Positions 35,993 to 44,272 are shown, counted from the first letter of the stretch. The stretch is DNA of 64,000 nt from Ignavibacteriales bacterium (GCA_026390575.1 JAPLFR010000001.1:310001-374000), one strand, 5' to 3'. Numbers and translations: made by a program. Notes: generated from the letters alone by a model not told the origin.

Positions 35993-36739
35993 TTATTGTT
36001 TGGAGAGTTTTAAAAGATGCTGCCGTGCTTCATCCTGCTGGTATTTCTCGCGAAGGCTTTTCGGCTGCATTGCCAGGATGTGACGCAGGGAAGAGGCGGC
36101 TTGCCCCGTATCTCCCATCGCTTGATAGGTCAAGTAAAGTTCGAAATACGCGTATGAATTAGCCGGATCGTAATGCAGTGCGGTTTTCAGATTCTGTTCC
36201 GATGCCGTTAGCGTTCCGGATAGGTTTTCGCCGAACACTACGCGGACAATGCCTTTCTCGATCCAACTGAGCTTGGATCCTTCCCGTTCGAAGATGGCAC
36301 GAATGACATACGGATATGAAAACGTTGAATCCCGCTCCAGCGATTTCTGCACATGCTGCTTTACTTCTTTCCCCATGGCAATCTTCTTCCAAACTCCGAT
36401 GAAGGGCAGAAGACTTCCTTTGGCAAGAGCGTTCCAGAATTGCGTCTCCGCACTGTCGGGATAATAATGCGCAAGCGAGTCTGCATACATGACGGCTGTG
36501 CGGTATTCCGATTCCGACACTTTATCGTTCCACAGATGAATTTTTCCGTTGTCGTTATAGATGCGCACCATCCGGAGGAGCGTAGTATAATCTGTCGGGG
36601 ATTCTTTGTATGCCTGTCCGTATTCCGTCAATGCATTCTTGTTGTCGAGAGCAAGATAGTATTCATCACCGCGTGCCAGATGATTTGCACCGGGCGGATG
36701 AGCGAAGAATAGGATGAGAGCGATGTATAAAGTGAACAT
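35993..36739 (-). CDS. TPR-repeat protein
   Basis: A 248-aa protein with a short N-terminal hydrophobic stretch (MFTLYIALILFFA), probably exported or membrane-anchored. Tetratricopeptide repeats are visible near residues 22-55 (ARGDEYYLALDNKNALTEYG), about 58-100, and 185-225 (LKTALHYDPANSYAYFELYL, then TYQAMGDTGQAASSLRHIL). TPRs mediate protein contacts; no enzymatic domain is seen. It lies alone between repeat-rich stretches. Confidence 0.7.
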   Translation of the reverse strand: MFTLYIALILFFAHPPGANHLARGDEYYLALDNKNALTEYGQAYKESPTDYTTLLRMVRIYNDNGKIHLWNDKVSESEYRTAVMYADSLAHYYPDSAETQFWNALAKGSLLPFIGVWKKIAMGKEVKQHVQKSLERDSTFSYPYVIRAIFEREGSKLSWIEKGIVRVVFGENLSGTLTASEQNLKTALHYDPANSYAYFELYLTYQAMGDTGQAASSLRHILAMQPKSLREKYQQDEARQHLLKLSKQ

Positions 36740-36890
36740 AAATATGTCGTATAGTACTTGCTATTATTATAAACATTTTCGTCTTCATATAAAACATACA
36801 TTTGTCCTTAGTGAGTTCCACGCAACCCACCATCACGCTGACTTGTTGGGTGATCGTCCTGACCGATCCTGGATCTCTCATAGTCGCTAC

Positions 36891-36946
36891 TGCTCATAGG
36901 CTCATCTGCTCACATACTCATAGACTCACAGACTCATTTATTCATA
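36891..36946. repeat. degenerate 8-bp tandem repeat, block A
   Basis: Seven consecutive 8-mers of pattern NNCTCAtN (for example TGCTCATA, GGCTCATC, GACTCACA). It is the first of three blocks of the same repeat. Period 8 rules out ordinary coding. Confidence 0.75.
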
Positions 36947-37140
36947 ACCTCGTTCCCAAACTCCGTTTGAGCGTATAAAATCATTCCGGCGTTAGCCGGA
37001 TGCTATAAAAACGCAGACATTATAATAGCTAATATATCAAGGACCTGCTTCGAAATAACCGTGGAAGCGGAGCTTCTGTAAGTTTCAATCCCAAGCAGAA
37101 CTTGGGATCGAGAATAAATTTTAAGAGTCGTGTCATCTAT

Positions 37141-37188
37141 TACTCATTTACTCAAAGGCTCATTGACTAATTTACTCATAGTCTCAAT
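37141..37188. repeat. degenerate 8-bp tandem repeat, block B
   Basis: Six consecutive 8-mers (TACTCATT, TACTCAAA, GGCTCATT, GACTAATT, TACTCATA, GTCTCAAT), the same family as blocks A and C. Confidence 0.72.
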
Positions 37189-37350
37189 GTCTCTGCGCCA
37201 GAGGCCTGCCCGCCGTTCCACTTTGGCAGGCGGGCGCATCCGCCTTTGGTGGAAATCTCTCATAGCCGCTACTATTTATTTACTCATACTCTCATAATAT
37301 CAATATCTCTTGGTCTTAACAGCGCCTCAGTTCTTCTGCTTACCTGTTTC
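37189..37350. other. spacer between repeat blocks B and C
   Basis: Holds a GC-rich hairpin (GCCTGCC / GGCAGGC, around 37203-37232) and further scattered CTCAT units. No gene seen. The whole 36740-37763 interval has no convincing protein gene. Confidence 0.4.
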
Positions 37351-37438
37351 TACTCAACAACTCATAGACTCAAAGACTTAACTACTCATAGGCTCAACTG
37401 CTTACTGGCTTATTCGCTCATTGGCTCTTCTGCTCACT
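37351..37438. repeat. degenerate 8-bp tandem repeat, block C
   Basis: Eleven consecutive 8-mers of the same family (TACTCAAC, AACTCATA, GACTCAAA and so on to TGCTCACT). It ends exactly where a possible promoter (37438-37466) begins. Confidence 0.75.
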
Positions 37439-37466
37439 TGCATCTCAAGTAAAGCATTGTTACCAT
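37438..37466 (+). promoter_or_regulatory. possible promoter of a noncoding RNA upstream of the reverse transcriptase
   Basis: TTGCAT (37438-37443), a 17-bp spacer and TACCAT (37461-37466). The match to consensus is only moderate. Its value comes from the terminator-like hairpin on the same strand about 140 bp further on. Confidence 0.35.
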
Positions 37467-37472
37467 AACGGT

Positions 37473-37645
37473 GGTTTTGCAGGTTGTACCCGTTGGGAGT
37501 TCGGGATTCAACTTTACCTCTGATAGAATTTCACAACAAGAACAGAAAGTCCATCCAGGGACTTATTCTACCGGGCAAAGCGCGTTACAAAAAATTTCGA
37601 GAAGCCTCCAACGATCTTTTAGGAAAAGAACGATGGAGGCTTTTT
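37473..37645 (+). ncRNA. candidate noncoding RNA of the reverse-transcriptase locus
   Basis: The stretch between the possible promoter and the terminator hairpin has no plausible protein gene: the frames present lack a ribosome-binding site and family resemblance. It contains local hairpins such as AGTCC/GGACT (about 37547-37562). Several defence reverse transcriptases use an adjacent structured RNA, so this is a reasonable template or guide candidate. The boundaries are guesses. Confidence 0.35.
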
Positions 37646-37646
37646 G
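37602..37646 (+). terminator. strong hairpin terminator upstream of the reverse transcriptase
   Basis: The stem AAGCCTCCA (37602-37610) / TGGAGGCTT (37634-37642) continues inward with CG/CG and CTTTT/AAAAG pairs, loop AGG, and is followed by TTTTTG. The nearest upstream gene is on the other strand, so on the plus strand it ends no known gene transcript. Confidence 0.75.
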
Positions 37647-37763
37647 TGTTTATTGCGAACAATATATAGACAAAGTCTGGCTGGTCATCCATTAGGTTGC
37701 GTTTTGAAATAATAAGGCAGCATTCATTAGTAGAATAAAAGCGTCGAAGTATGGGGATAGGCT

Positions 37764-39836
37764 ATGCTAAGTTCTGATTTAAAGGAGGCTTTTTCACAAG
37801 AAAATATTGAACAAGCATGGTTGTGGACTAGAACAAATTCGAATAGAGAATATAAGCAGTACTTCCGACATATCTATCGAGCTTATGCAATTACAATTCC
37901 ACGATCTCTTCAGTACTTGCGTAATAGATTAAACAAAGAAACCTTTACTCCATCTTATGCTACAAAATTTTATTTCCCCAAGAAGTCTGGTATCCTGAGA
38001 CCTTACTCTCTTCTTTGTGTAGAAGATCAGATAGTTTACCAAGCATTGGTCAATATTGTGGCTAATAAGCTGGTAAGACAAGTTGGCTCAAGATATCAAA
38101 AAAGTATTTTCGGAAACTTATATGCTGGCAAAAAAAGTCTATATTTCTATCAAGATTGGCGAAAAGGATACGGAGCGTTCTCTGAAGTCATCAGAGATAC
38201 AGTAGATCGTGGTTTTATCTATTCAGCTTCATTTGACCTTACTGCTTGTTACGATTCAATTGATCATAAAGTCCTCTGCCATTTTCTTGAAAAGCTTGGT
38301 CTTCAGAAGGAGTTCTGCAAGTTTCTTTGTGATTGTCTTCTTCATTGGACTGTGGCACAAAATGAACGTCCAATATTTATTGGTCATGGTATTCCTCAAG
38401 GCCCATTACCCTCTGGATTGTTATCTGAAGTTGTTTTAAGGCATTTTGATGAAGATAAGCGCAATCCAAGACAAATTACCTACTTCCGTTATGTTGATGA
38501 CATCAGACTTTTTTCAAAATCAGAATCTTCGCTTCGAAGTGAACTTGTCAAGCTTGATAAAAGCAGTAAAGAAATTGGTCTTTTCCCTCAAAGTGGAAAG
38601 ATAGAAATACACAAAGTTAAAAACATCGATGAGGAGATTAAAAGCATAAGTCATCCTCCTGAATGGGAAGCAATGTCTTTTGATCCAAATCAGAAATCAA
38701 TTAGAGATAGACTTGTCAAATTAACACCACGATATAAAGTTTCGAATGAAACTCGATTCAAATATGTTCTTGGTCGCGCCGCACCAAAAGCTGAACTTGC
38801 TGAGCGTCTTCTAAAGGTTGTTGAGAAGCAACCACATCTCTATCGTTCAATATTTGGCCACTTAACGAGAGCACCCAAACTCTCCTCAAAGGTATCTTCT
38901 CTGTGTATTAAATTACTTAAGACGAACGATCTTTATGCTTCATTCTCTGCTTCGCTTATTCGATCTGTGCGCGATAATCTAAATAAAAAGCAGTTACCTA
39001 ATTTATACAATTATTGTCGATCTCGTCTTAATGGTCGATTTCTTACGAGCGATCCCGAGCTTCGAGCTGTTGTTGTCGGCGTGCTTCTAAAAAACGGTAA
39101 ACTCACATGGGCTCAAGCCAAGTACAATGTTTCTTGGAGTCAAAGTTGGTGGGTTCGTTCAGCAATTATCGGTGATATTAATATTTCTCTAATCGGTATT
39201 CCTTCTTACCAGAATTTAATTGATTTACTAATGCGAGATCGATCGCCAGATGTGTCAGTAGTTGCAGTTGAGCATCTTCTTAGTGCAGCACTTCATCCTG
39301 CAGGCAATCTCGGTGAAATTAATATCATAGGGCAATATGGTCTTCGCAATGCAGGTGAAACTGGAAGAGTCGTTGAAGGAGTTTGCATATTATCTCGCTT
39401 CATTATTTCCACACTAGGAAATCGAACTGCAGGAATACGTTGGAAGAATATTTGTGGCAATAAATATACCGATATCCTCGGTAAAATTGTACGTTGGGCT
39501 GCTTATGCGCAAACAGATGCAACTGCCTGGGTGAATCTAACTGACACAATTAATGATTTAATTTTGGATAGGCTTTTTCAGCATGATAGTACAATTGGTA
39601 ATCGTATCCTTGGTAATTTTGGTTCAGTCATGCAAGCCGGTAGTAGGTTTGCACATAAATATCCTTTATTGTACAATGCAGTTATCACAATACATAAACG
39701 TCGCCTCGAATCAGATCTAAGTCATGCGATAACAAGAGGATCAGGACGAATAACTCGACCAATTCGTTTTAAAGAAATTCCTAGGCTTAAGACACTACTC
39801 TCGTCTGGATATAATGAGCTTTGGAGAAAGTGGTGA
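37764..39836 (+). CDS. reverse transcriptase of the unknown-group/DRT/Abi type
   Basis: A 690-aa RNA-directed DNA polymerase. The RT core lies in residues ~60-285: SGILRPYSLLCVEDQIVYQA (near 75-94), motif A FDLTACYDSIDH (157-168, catalytic Asp158), motif B GIPQGPLPSG (209-218), motif C YVDD (243-246), and IGLFPQSGK. The C-terminal ~400 residues are all-helical and repeat-like, as in Abi and DRT antiphage enzymes. There is no maturase, intron RNA or integrase. It is followed 62 bp later by a 232-aa partner. A defence role by DNA synthesis during phage infection is inferred; the exact group could not be assigned. Confidence 0.85.
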   Translation: MLSSDLKEAFSQENIEQAWLWTRTNSNREYKQYFRHIYRAYAITIPRSLQYLRNRLNKETFTPSYATKFYFPKKSGILRPYSLLCVEDQIVYQALVNIVANKLVRQVGSRYQKSIFGNLYAGKKSLYFYQDWRKGYGAFSEVIRDTVDRGFIYSASFDLTACYDSIDHKVLCHFLEKLGLQKEFCKFLCDCLLHWTVAQNERPIFIGHGIPQGPLPSGLLSEVVLRHFDEDKRNPRQITYFRYVDDIRLFSKSESSLRSELVKLDKSSKEIGLFPQSGKIEIHKVKNIDEEIKSISHPPEWEAMSFDPNQKSIRDRLVKLTPRYKVSNETRFKYVLGRAAPKAELAERLLKVVEKQPHLYRSIFGHLTRAPKLSSKVSSLCIKLLKTNDLYASFSASLIRSVRDNLNKKQLPNLYNYCRSRLNGRFLTSDPELRAVVVGVLLKNGKLTWAQAKYNVSWSQSWWVRSAIIGDINISLIGIPSYQNLIDLLMRDRSPDVSVVAVEHLLSAALHPAGNLGEINIIGQYGLRNAGETGRVVEGVCILSRFIISTLGNRTAGIRWKNICGNKYTDILGKIVRWAAYAQTDATAWVNLTDTINDLILDRLFQHDSTIGNRILGNFGSVMQAGSRFAHKYPLLYNAVITIHKRRLESDLSHAITRGSGRITRPIRFKEIPRLKTLLSSGYNELWRKW

Positions 39837-39898
39837 AATACTAAAAGCTGCCTTTTTATTGAACGTGTTTTGTACCAATTTCCTAAGAGAAAATATAA

Positions 39899-40597
39899 AT
39901 GAAGATCAAATCAGAATATACTGGAACGATATTGTCGGTCGGATATGTGCATCTTAACCCATTTACCGCAACAGAATCACAATTAAAGGAGCTCTCTTCA
40001 ATACGTGAAAGAGTAATACCTGTGATATCTGACATCTATAAGATGAAAGTTCAAATAATCTCAGACTATGAAGAAGGCTCTCTTAAAAGTTGGCTTTGGA
40101 TTGCAGGTACTCTTTATATTGGCATTGGCAACTATGGTGAATTCCGTAGTGGGGTCGAATATCTTGCAAAAGACGCTAAGATGGTCGCAGAAAAATTAAA
40201 CGAATTGGTTATCCACGATTTCAAGCCCAACGAGTCTCAAATATTTCGAGTTGAGAGACGTACGGCTGTTCCTGGAATTCTAAAAGTTGTTATACACAAA
40301 GTTGATTCTCTTGCTGCAAATATCAACGATATGTCTCCACACCAAGTCAAGGAGCAATTGCTCGATATAGACCACACTCTCCAACGTGCTGTTGATCTCT
40401 CTAGCGTTAATGAAGACCAGACATATATGATAAAAGAAACCATTAATCTTCTTGATGAACATTTTCCTGTTCAACCAACAAGTCAGCAACAGAATAAAAT
40501 ACCTGTATATGCTTGGCGAAAGGAACTTGAACTATTAGTTCAAGAGACTCAATCTTCAGAATCCAGAAGAGTCATCAGTAGAATTTATCTTCACTAA
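39899..40597 (+). CDS. 232-aa partner protein of the reverse transcriptase, unknown function
   Basis: No named family recognised. Visible features: a central EEGSLKSWLWIAGTLYIGIG segment (about residues 58-77) with one hydrophobic stretch that could touch membrane, then NYGEFRSGVEYLAKDAK (about 78-94), RVERRTAVPGILKVV (about 120-134), and a helical C-terminal part. The EGSLK...YGxFRxGxxYLxKDA pattern seems familiar from proteins beside reverse transcriptases, but I cannot name it. It is on the same strand, 62 bp after the RT, so cotranscription is likely. An effector or accessory role is inferred. Confidence 0.55.
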   Translation: MKIKSEYTGTILSVGYVHLNPFTATESQLKELSSIRERVIPVISDIYKMKVQIISDYEEGSLKSWLWIAGTLYIGIGNYGEFRSGVEYLAKDAKMVAEKLNELVIHDFKPNESQIFRVERRTAVPGILKVVIHKVDSLAANINDMSPHQVKEQLLDIDHTLQRAVDLSSVNEDQTYMIKETINLLDEHFPVQPTSQQQNKIPVYAWRKELELLVQETQSSESRRVISRIYLH

Positions 40598-40631
40598 AAA
40601 GAATTTTCAATATGAATATTAACAAAACATA

Positions 40632-40804
40632 ACCTAACCAGGCGCTCCCGCCAAATAAGATGGCGGGTAAGCAAACTCAACTTGTCCAAGTGATTGAATC
40701 ACGCGAAGTGCGATACTAAATTTGAAAGTAAGGAACGTGAGTTCATTTCATTATCAATAAGGTGAAAAATATCAACGTCGCAGCTTTGCGCCAGCCCGTT
40801 AAAC
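40632..40804 (+). repeat. integron attC-like element, copy 1
   Basis: Begins ACCTAAC (fits RYYYAAC, 40632-40638) and ends GTTAAAC (fits GTTRRRY, 40798-40804). Next to these are GGCGC (40641-40645) and GCGCC (40788-40792), which can pair as the inner arms. It also has an internal CCCGCC/GGCGGG hairpin. At 173 bp it is longer than most attC sites. The first 57 bp of the pairable part recur at 42044-42100. No integrase gene is in the window. Confidence 0.4.
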
Positions 40805-40820
40805 TTTTTCGAGGAAATTG

Positions 40821-42047
40821 ATGAAAGCTTGGGAAAGGCGGTTGAAGGATTTATCGATGATACTCAACACCTGCCATAGGTATTATTTTGAGCCTGAGCG
40901 GTTTCGCTTGAGCTTAAATCAATTTCTTCAGACTTCGAGAACGGTGACTTTCATTATTCAAAAGAAAAAGGATGAAATCCCAGATTTTGATAAGTGGTAT
41001 GAGCAGGCAACTTTATTTTGGAAACATGATAAAATTCTCTTGTGGGCTAAAGACTCAAGAAATGTAATTGAGAAGATGGGCGATCTTGATCTATTTAGTT
41101 TTATCAAAATATCTTTGGTGAGATCGTACATTGAAGCTCAGGATACAGTTGTTCAAATTCAAGAAGATAAATATCTCTTCGTAGCAATAACAGAAATCTA
41201 TAACTATTTGAAAACGGAATTGACCTTTATTTCTGATGATGAATGGGCGATAAAAGTCGAACGCCGGTGGACAGCAAATACGCTCCCCAATGAAGAGCTA
41301 TTATGGGTTCTCAATATGATATATTATCACCAGTATCAAATCTGCAAAGAAGCTTGTAATCAAGTAGGATCAACTCTGTCGACTGAAATTCCCGAACCAA
41401 TAGAAATGGACACTGGGTTAAAGGATTCACGTCATATCCGCTATATAGACTCGGAAGGCCAAGAGTTTAAACAACTCAAGGCTTTTCGAATTGATAGAGA
41501 TCCCGGATTCAAGGCCAATAAAAAGCTTCTAGATAAACAACGGGAGCGTTTTAAAAAGATAGATAACTTTGAAGTTGGTATGGAAATCCTCTCGAATAAT
41601 GCAGCAGAATTATTCATCCATGATGGATACCATATACCAATGCTTTTCTCTTTTGACTCGAAGATGAATCTGATCGACCTCATTTCAGCAGCATTCTACA
41701 ATAGCGCCGTAAAATTTATATTCTGGCGTGAAATAGCGGACCGTTTAGCAAGTCAGAATCCGTATTGCATGTATTTTGTTTCTGAAGCATGGATTAGGAA
41801 AATGCCAGATGACATCTCAAGATATCACGCAATATCAAGTCTTCCTATCAGGGGAGAGATGCTTCAAGTTGTTGGCATTACAAACAAAGGGGAATTCTTA
41901 CATAAATGCTTTGAAATCACCAGACATCGTTTTGATCATCCAACGCTTGGAGAGTGTAAATCTATATACAATGACGATGGAAAAATACCTCAGTTCCTTC
42001 AGCCAGTTGCAGAAGCAATTTCTATTAAACGAAGGGAAAATGTCTAA
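40821..42047 (+). CDS. HEPN-like protein on a possible gene cassette
   Basis: A 408-aa protein; ATG at 40821 with GAGGA 5 bp upstream. The N-terminal ~110 residues resemble HEPN-like families (FRLSLNQFLQTSRTVTFIIQ, then WAKDSRNVIEKMGDLD near 75-90). The canonical RNase motif R-x4-6-H appears as RNVIEK without the His, so RNase activity is doubtful. The rest, including KANKKLLDKQRERFKK and a ~200-residue C-terminal part, is unassigned. The stop codon lies inside the CTAAC of the second attC-like repeat, and the gene begins 16 bp after the first one, the layout of an integron cassette. A link to the RT genes is inferred from proximity. Confidence 0.55.
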   Translation: MKAWERRLKDLSMILNTCHRYYFEPERFRLSLNQFLQTSRTVTFIIQKKKDEIPDFDKWYEQATLFWKHDKILLWAKDSRNVIEKMGDLDLFSFIKISLVRSYIEAQDTVVQIQEDKYLFVAITEIYNYLKTELTFISDDEWAIKVERRWTANTLPNEELLWVLNMIYYHQYQICKEACNQVGSTLSTEIPEPIEMDTGLKDSRHIRYIDSEGQEFKQLKAFRIDRDPGFKANKKLLDKQRERFKKIDNFEVGMEILSNNAAELFIHDGYHIPMLFSFDSKMNLIDLISAAFYNSAVKFIFWREIADRLASQNPYCMYFVSEAWIRKMPDDISRYHAISSLPIRGEMLQVVGITNKGEFLHKCFEITRHRFDHPTLGECKSIYNDDGKIPQFLQPVAEAISIKRRENV

Positions 42048-42100
42048 CCAAGCACTCCCGCCCAACAAGATGGCGGATAAACAAGCTCGGCTCATCCAGA
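42044..42100 (+). repeat. attC-like repeat, copy 2 (half element)
   Basis: An ungapped 57-bp match to 40634-40690 (44 of 57 identical; 12 of the 13 differences are transitions). It contains GTCTAAC (42042-42048) but no matching GTTRRRY site was found within ~150 bp downstream, so it may be truncated. Confidence 0.5.
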
Positions 42101-42195
42101 AGGAAGAAAAGATTTATCGGCTGCTGGTGGTGAAGGTGAAGTATTTTGAGTGGAGAAAGCCTCGAAAAAATTAAAGTAATCTTGAAGGAATATTT

Positions 42196-43167
42196 ATGAA
42201 AGCGGTTGTATACACAAAATATGGATCGCCGGATGTTCTTCAACTCAAGGACATCGAGAAACCTGCGCCCAAGAAGAATGAAGTCCTGATAAAGATTCAT
42301 GCGGCGTCCGTCAATGCATATGACTGGCATTTCCTGACCGCTGACATATTCTTGTTACGTCTGATGGGCGGGGGACTGCTTAAACCCAAATTTACTGGAC
42401 TCGGCGCCGACATAGCGGGCCGGGTTGAAGCGGTTGGAAAAAACGTCAAGCAGTTTCAGCCGGGTGATGAGGTCTTCGGGATGGTGCGGGGCGGTTTTGC
42501 CGAGTATGCATGTGCTCTTGAAGATGGATTGGCGCTGAAACCGTCCAATCTATCGTTCGAGGAAGCAGCAGCCGTACCTATGGCGGCGGTCACTGCTCTG
42601 CAGGGCCTGCGCGATGAAGGGCGGATTCAAGCAGGACAAAAAGTTTTGATCAATGGTGCCTCGGGCGGCGTGGGAACATTTGCGGTGCAGATTGCCAAAT
42701 CATTCGGGGCTGAAGTGACCGCCGTGTGCAGCACGAGGAACGTGGATCAGGCGCGCTCGCTTGGGGCAGACCATGTGATCGATTACACCAAAGAAGATTT
42801 TACCCAAGGCGGTCAGCAGTATGACCTCATTTTTGCTGCAAACGGATATCATCCGCTTTCAGCTTATAAGCGCGCCTTAACTCCCAAAGGTATTTATGTG
42901 ATGGCGGGAGGATCCAAGGCACAAATTTTCCAGGCTATGCTCTTGGGATCGTGGATGTCGGAAAAAGGCGGCAGGAAAATGGGAGGCGTATCGGCAAAAC
43001 GAAGCCAAAAAGATTTGCTTATTCTCAAAGAGCTTCTGGAAGCGGGCAAAGTCATCCCCGTTATCGATAGACGGTATCCGTTACAAGAGGCAGCCGAAGC
43101 GCTTCGGTATCTTGGAGCAGGACATGCTCGAGGGAAGGTAGTAATAACTATGGAAGAACGAGTATGA
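42196..43167 (+). CDS. NAD(P)-dependent medium-chain dehydrogenase/quinone-oxidoreductase type
   Basis: A 323-aa medium-chain dehydrogenase/reductase. The catalytic GroES-like domain (about residues 1-125, MKAVVYTKYGSPDVLQLKDI and GLGADIAGRVEAVGKNV) is followed by the Rossmann domain with GASGGVGTFAVQIAKSFGA (about 155-173). The zinc-binding cysteines of alcohol dehydrogenases are absent, pointing to the zinc-free quinone-reductase/enone-reductase branch. Substrate unknown. A GAAGGA site precedes the ATG. It marks the right edge of the accessory stretch. Confidence 0.87.
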   Translation: MKAVVYTKYGSPDVLQLKDIEKPAPKKNEVLIKIHAASVNAYDWHFLTADIFLLRLMGGGLLKPKFTGLGADIAGRVEAVGKNVKQFQPGDEVFGMVRGGFAEYACALEDGLALKPSNLSFEEAAAVPMAAVTALQGLRDEGRIQAGQKVLINGASGGVGTFAVQIAKSFGAEVTAVCSTRNVDQARSLGADHVIDYTKEDFTQGGQQYDLIFAANGYHPLSAYKRALTPKGIYVMAGGSKAQIFQAMLLGSWMSEKGGRKMGGVSAKRSQKDLLILKELLEAGKVIPVIDRRYPLQEAAEALRYLGAGHARGKVVITMEERV

Positions 43168-43591
43168 TACGCTCAGGATGTTGGAGATGGAAAGTGTAGA
43201 GTCCAGCTCGTAGCTGGACAAAAAGCAGGAAAAGAACTTGAATGTCCGACTGCGAGTCGGACGCTACGTAGCTGACGATAAGCCTTGGGATGAAAAAGAT
43301 TGTGGAGTGGAAAGCGTAGAATCCGAAGATCACAACGGACAATTGTGGATGTTTTATCCGATCGGTGATCGGATTCTACGGTGAAAAGAATCGATAAAGG
43401 TTGATCCCATCCCATTCAAAACCGGTAAGACACAAAAAGAGAGAGTAGAGTCCGATGATTACATCGGACATTCCTGGATTAATCATCCGATCGGTGATCG
43501 GATCCTACGATGAGAAGATATGATGAAGGATGATCACATCGGACAATTGCGAGTGAACGATCCGATCGGTGATCGGATTCTACAGAACCAT
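43168..43591. other. gene-free stretch made largely of palindromic repeats
   Basis: About 420 bp without a gene, holding four related palindromic units (see next entry) and short unrelated spacers. Confidence 0.6.
43196..43583. repeat. family of ~64-bp palindromic repeats (four units)
   Basis: Each full unit opens GTAGArTCC and closes with its complement GGATyCTAC. Units: 43196-43267 (72 bp, more divergent, containing GTCCGACTGCGAGTCGGAC), 43316-43379 (64 bp), 43445-43508 (64 bp), and a left-truncated one at about 43528-43583. Three share the core CCGATCGGTGATCGGAT. They resemble REP-type palindromes. Confidence 0.78.
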
Positions 43592-44260
43592 TCACACACT
43601 CAAAAACTTTTCCCATCTTCTAAATAACTCAGCCGTTGCCTGCAAATCCCGAAGATTGTATTCCGCTATTTCTCGAAATCGTTTCTCGTCAGTTAATTGT
43701 TTCATATCCAATCCGGTTACGCCATGCGCTTTCGGACTTTCAATGCCGAAAGACTTGCAATAGAAATCTAAATTAAACTTGCGCAGTGCACCGTAAAACG
43801 TGAATTGTTCAAGCAAATCGCAATGAATGGACGCATCGTACCGGTACGGCATCAGGTTGCGTGTCGGTTGGACCTGGAGAATCGCAGAGCGCAGCATCAA
43901 GAACGGACAGTCGAATCCGCGCCCGTTGAACGTCACGAATTGGTCATAATGTCCGATATCCAGCCAGAACTGTTCAACAATTTCTTTCTCGCTTCCCGAT
44001 TTGAAATGCACGAGTTCATCATCCGAATGATAATCCAGCTTCTCATCCGATTGGAAAAGAATCTTGGCGCGATTCGTTTCAGGATTCAACATGCCAATGG
44101 CGATAATTTGTGCGGTGGTCGGGTAGAGACTGAGCTTCTGGATTGTTTCAAGACGTTCTGCATCTGTCTCAGCAAACTTCAGTAAATATTTTTGCTGGAT
44201 TTCATCAAACGATTCGACAGGGAAGCCAAGGGTTTCAATATCAAGCACGACGTGCGACAT
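43592..44260 (-). CDS. PolB-like 3'-5' exonuclease domain protein
   Basis: A 222-aa DnaQ-fold (RNase H-like) exonuclease resembling the family of predicted PolB-like 3'-5' exonucleases. Catalytic acids are seen in VLDIETLG (Exo I, near residues 5-12), FNGRGFDCPFLMLR (Exo II, near 114-127) and YNLRDLQATAEL (Exo III, near 200-211). It would trim DNA or RNA 3' ends in repair or degradation. It stands alone with no polymerase domain, and lies 12 bp after the AI-2E permease genes reading left. Confidence 0.8.
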   Translation of the reverse strand: MSHVVLDIETLGFPVESFDEIQQKYLLKFAETDAERLETIQKLSLYPTTAQIIAIGMLNPETNRAKILFQSDEKLDYHSDDELVHFKSGSEKEIVEQFWLDIGHYDQFVTFNGRGFDCPFLMLRSAILQVQPTRNLMPYRYDASIHCDLLEQFTFYGALRKFNLDFYCKSFGIESPKAHGVTGLDMKQLTDEKRFREIAEYNLRDLQATAELFRRWEKFLSV

Positions 44261-44272
44261 AGTATCCCCTTT

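Noticed and set aside
36891-37438. CRISPR array in the 8-bp repeat blocks
   Set aside because: The units are 8 bp with no unique spacers, and no cas gene is in the window.
37486-37510. tRNA-like T-arm (GAGTTCGGGATTC)
   Set aside because: The flanking bases do not form a T-stem or acceptor stem, so it is not a tRNA or an evident integration scar.
37471-37695. Small protein gene (74 or 61 codons) upstream of the reverse transcriptase
   Set aside because: No ribosome-binding site, and both frames cross the strong hairpin terminator; a noncoding RNA fits better.
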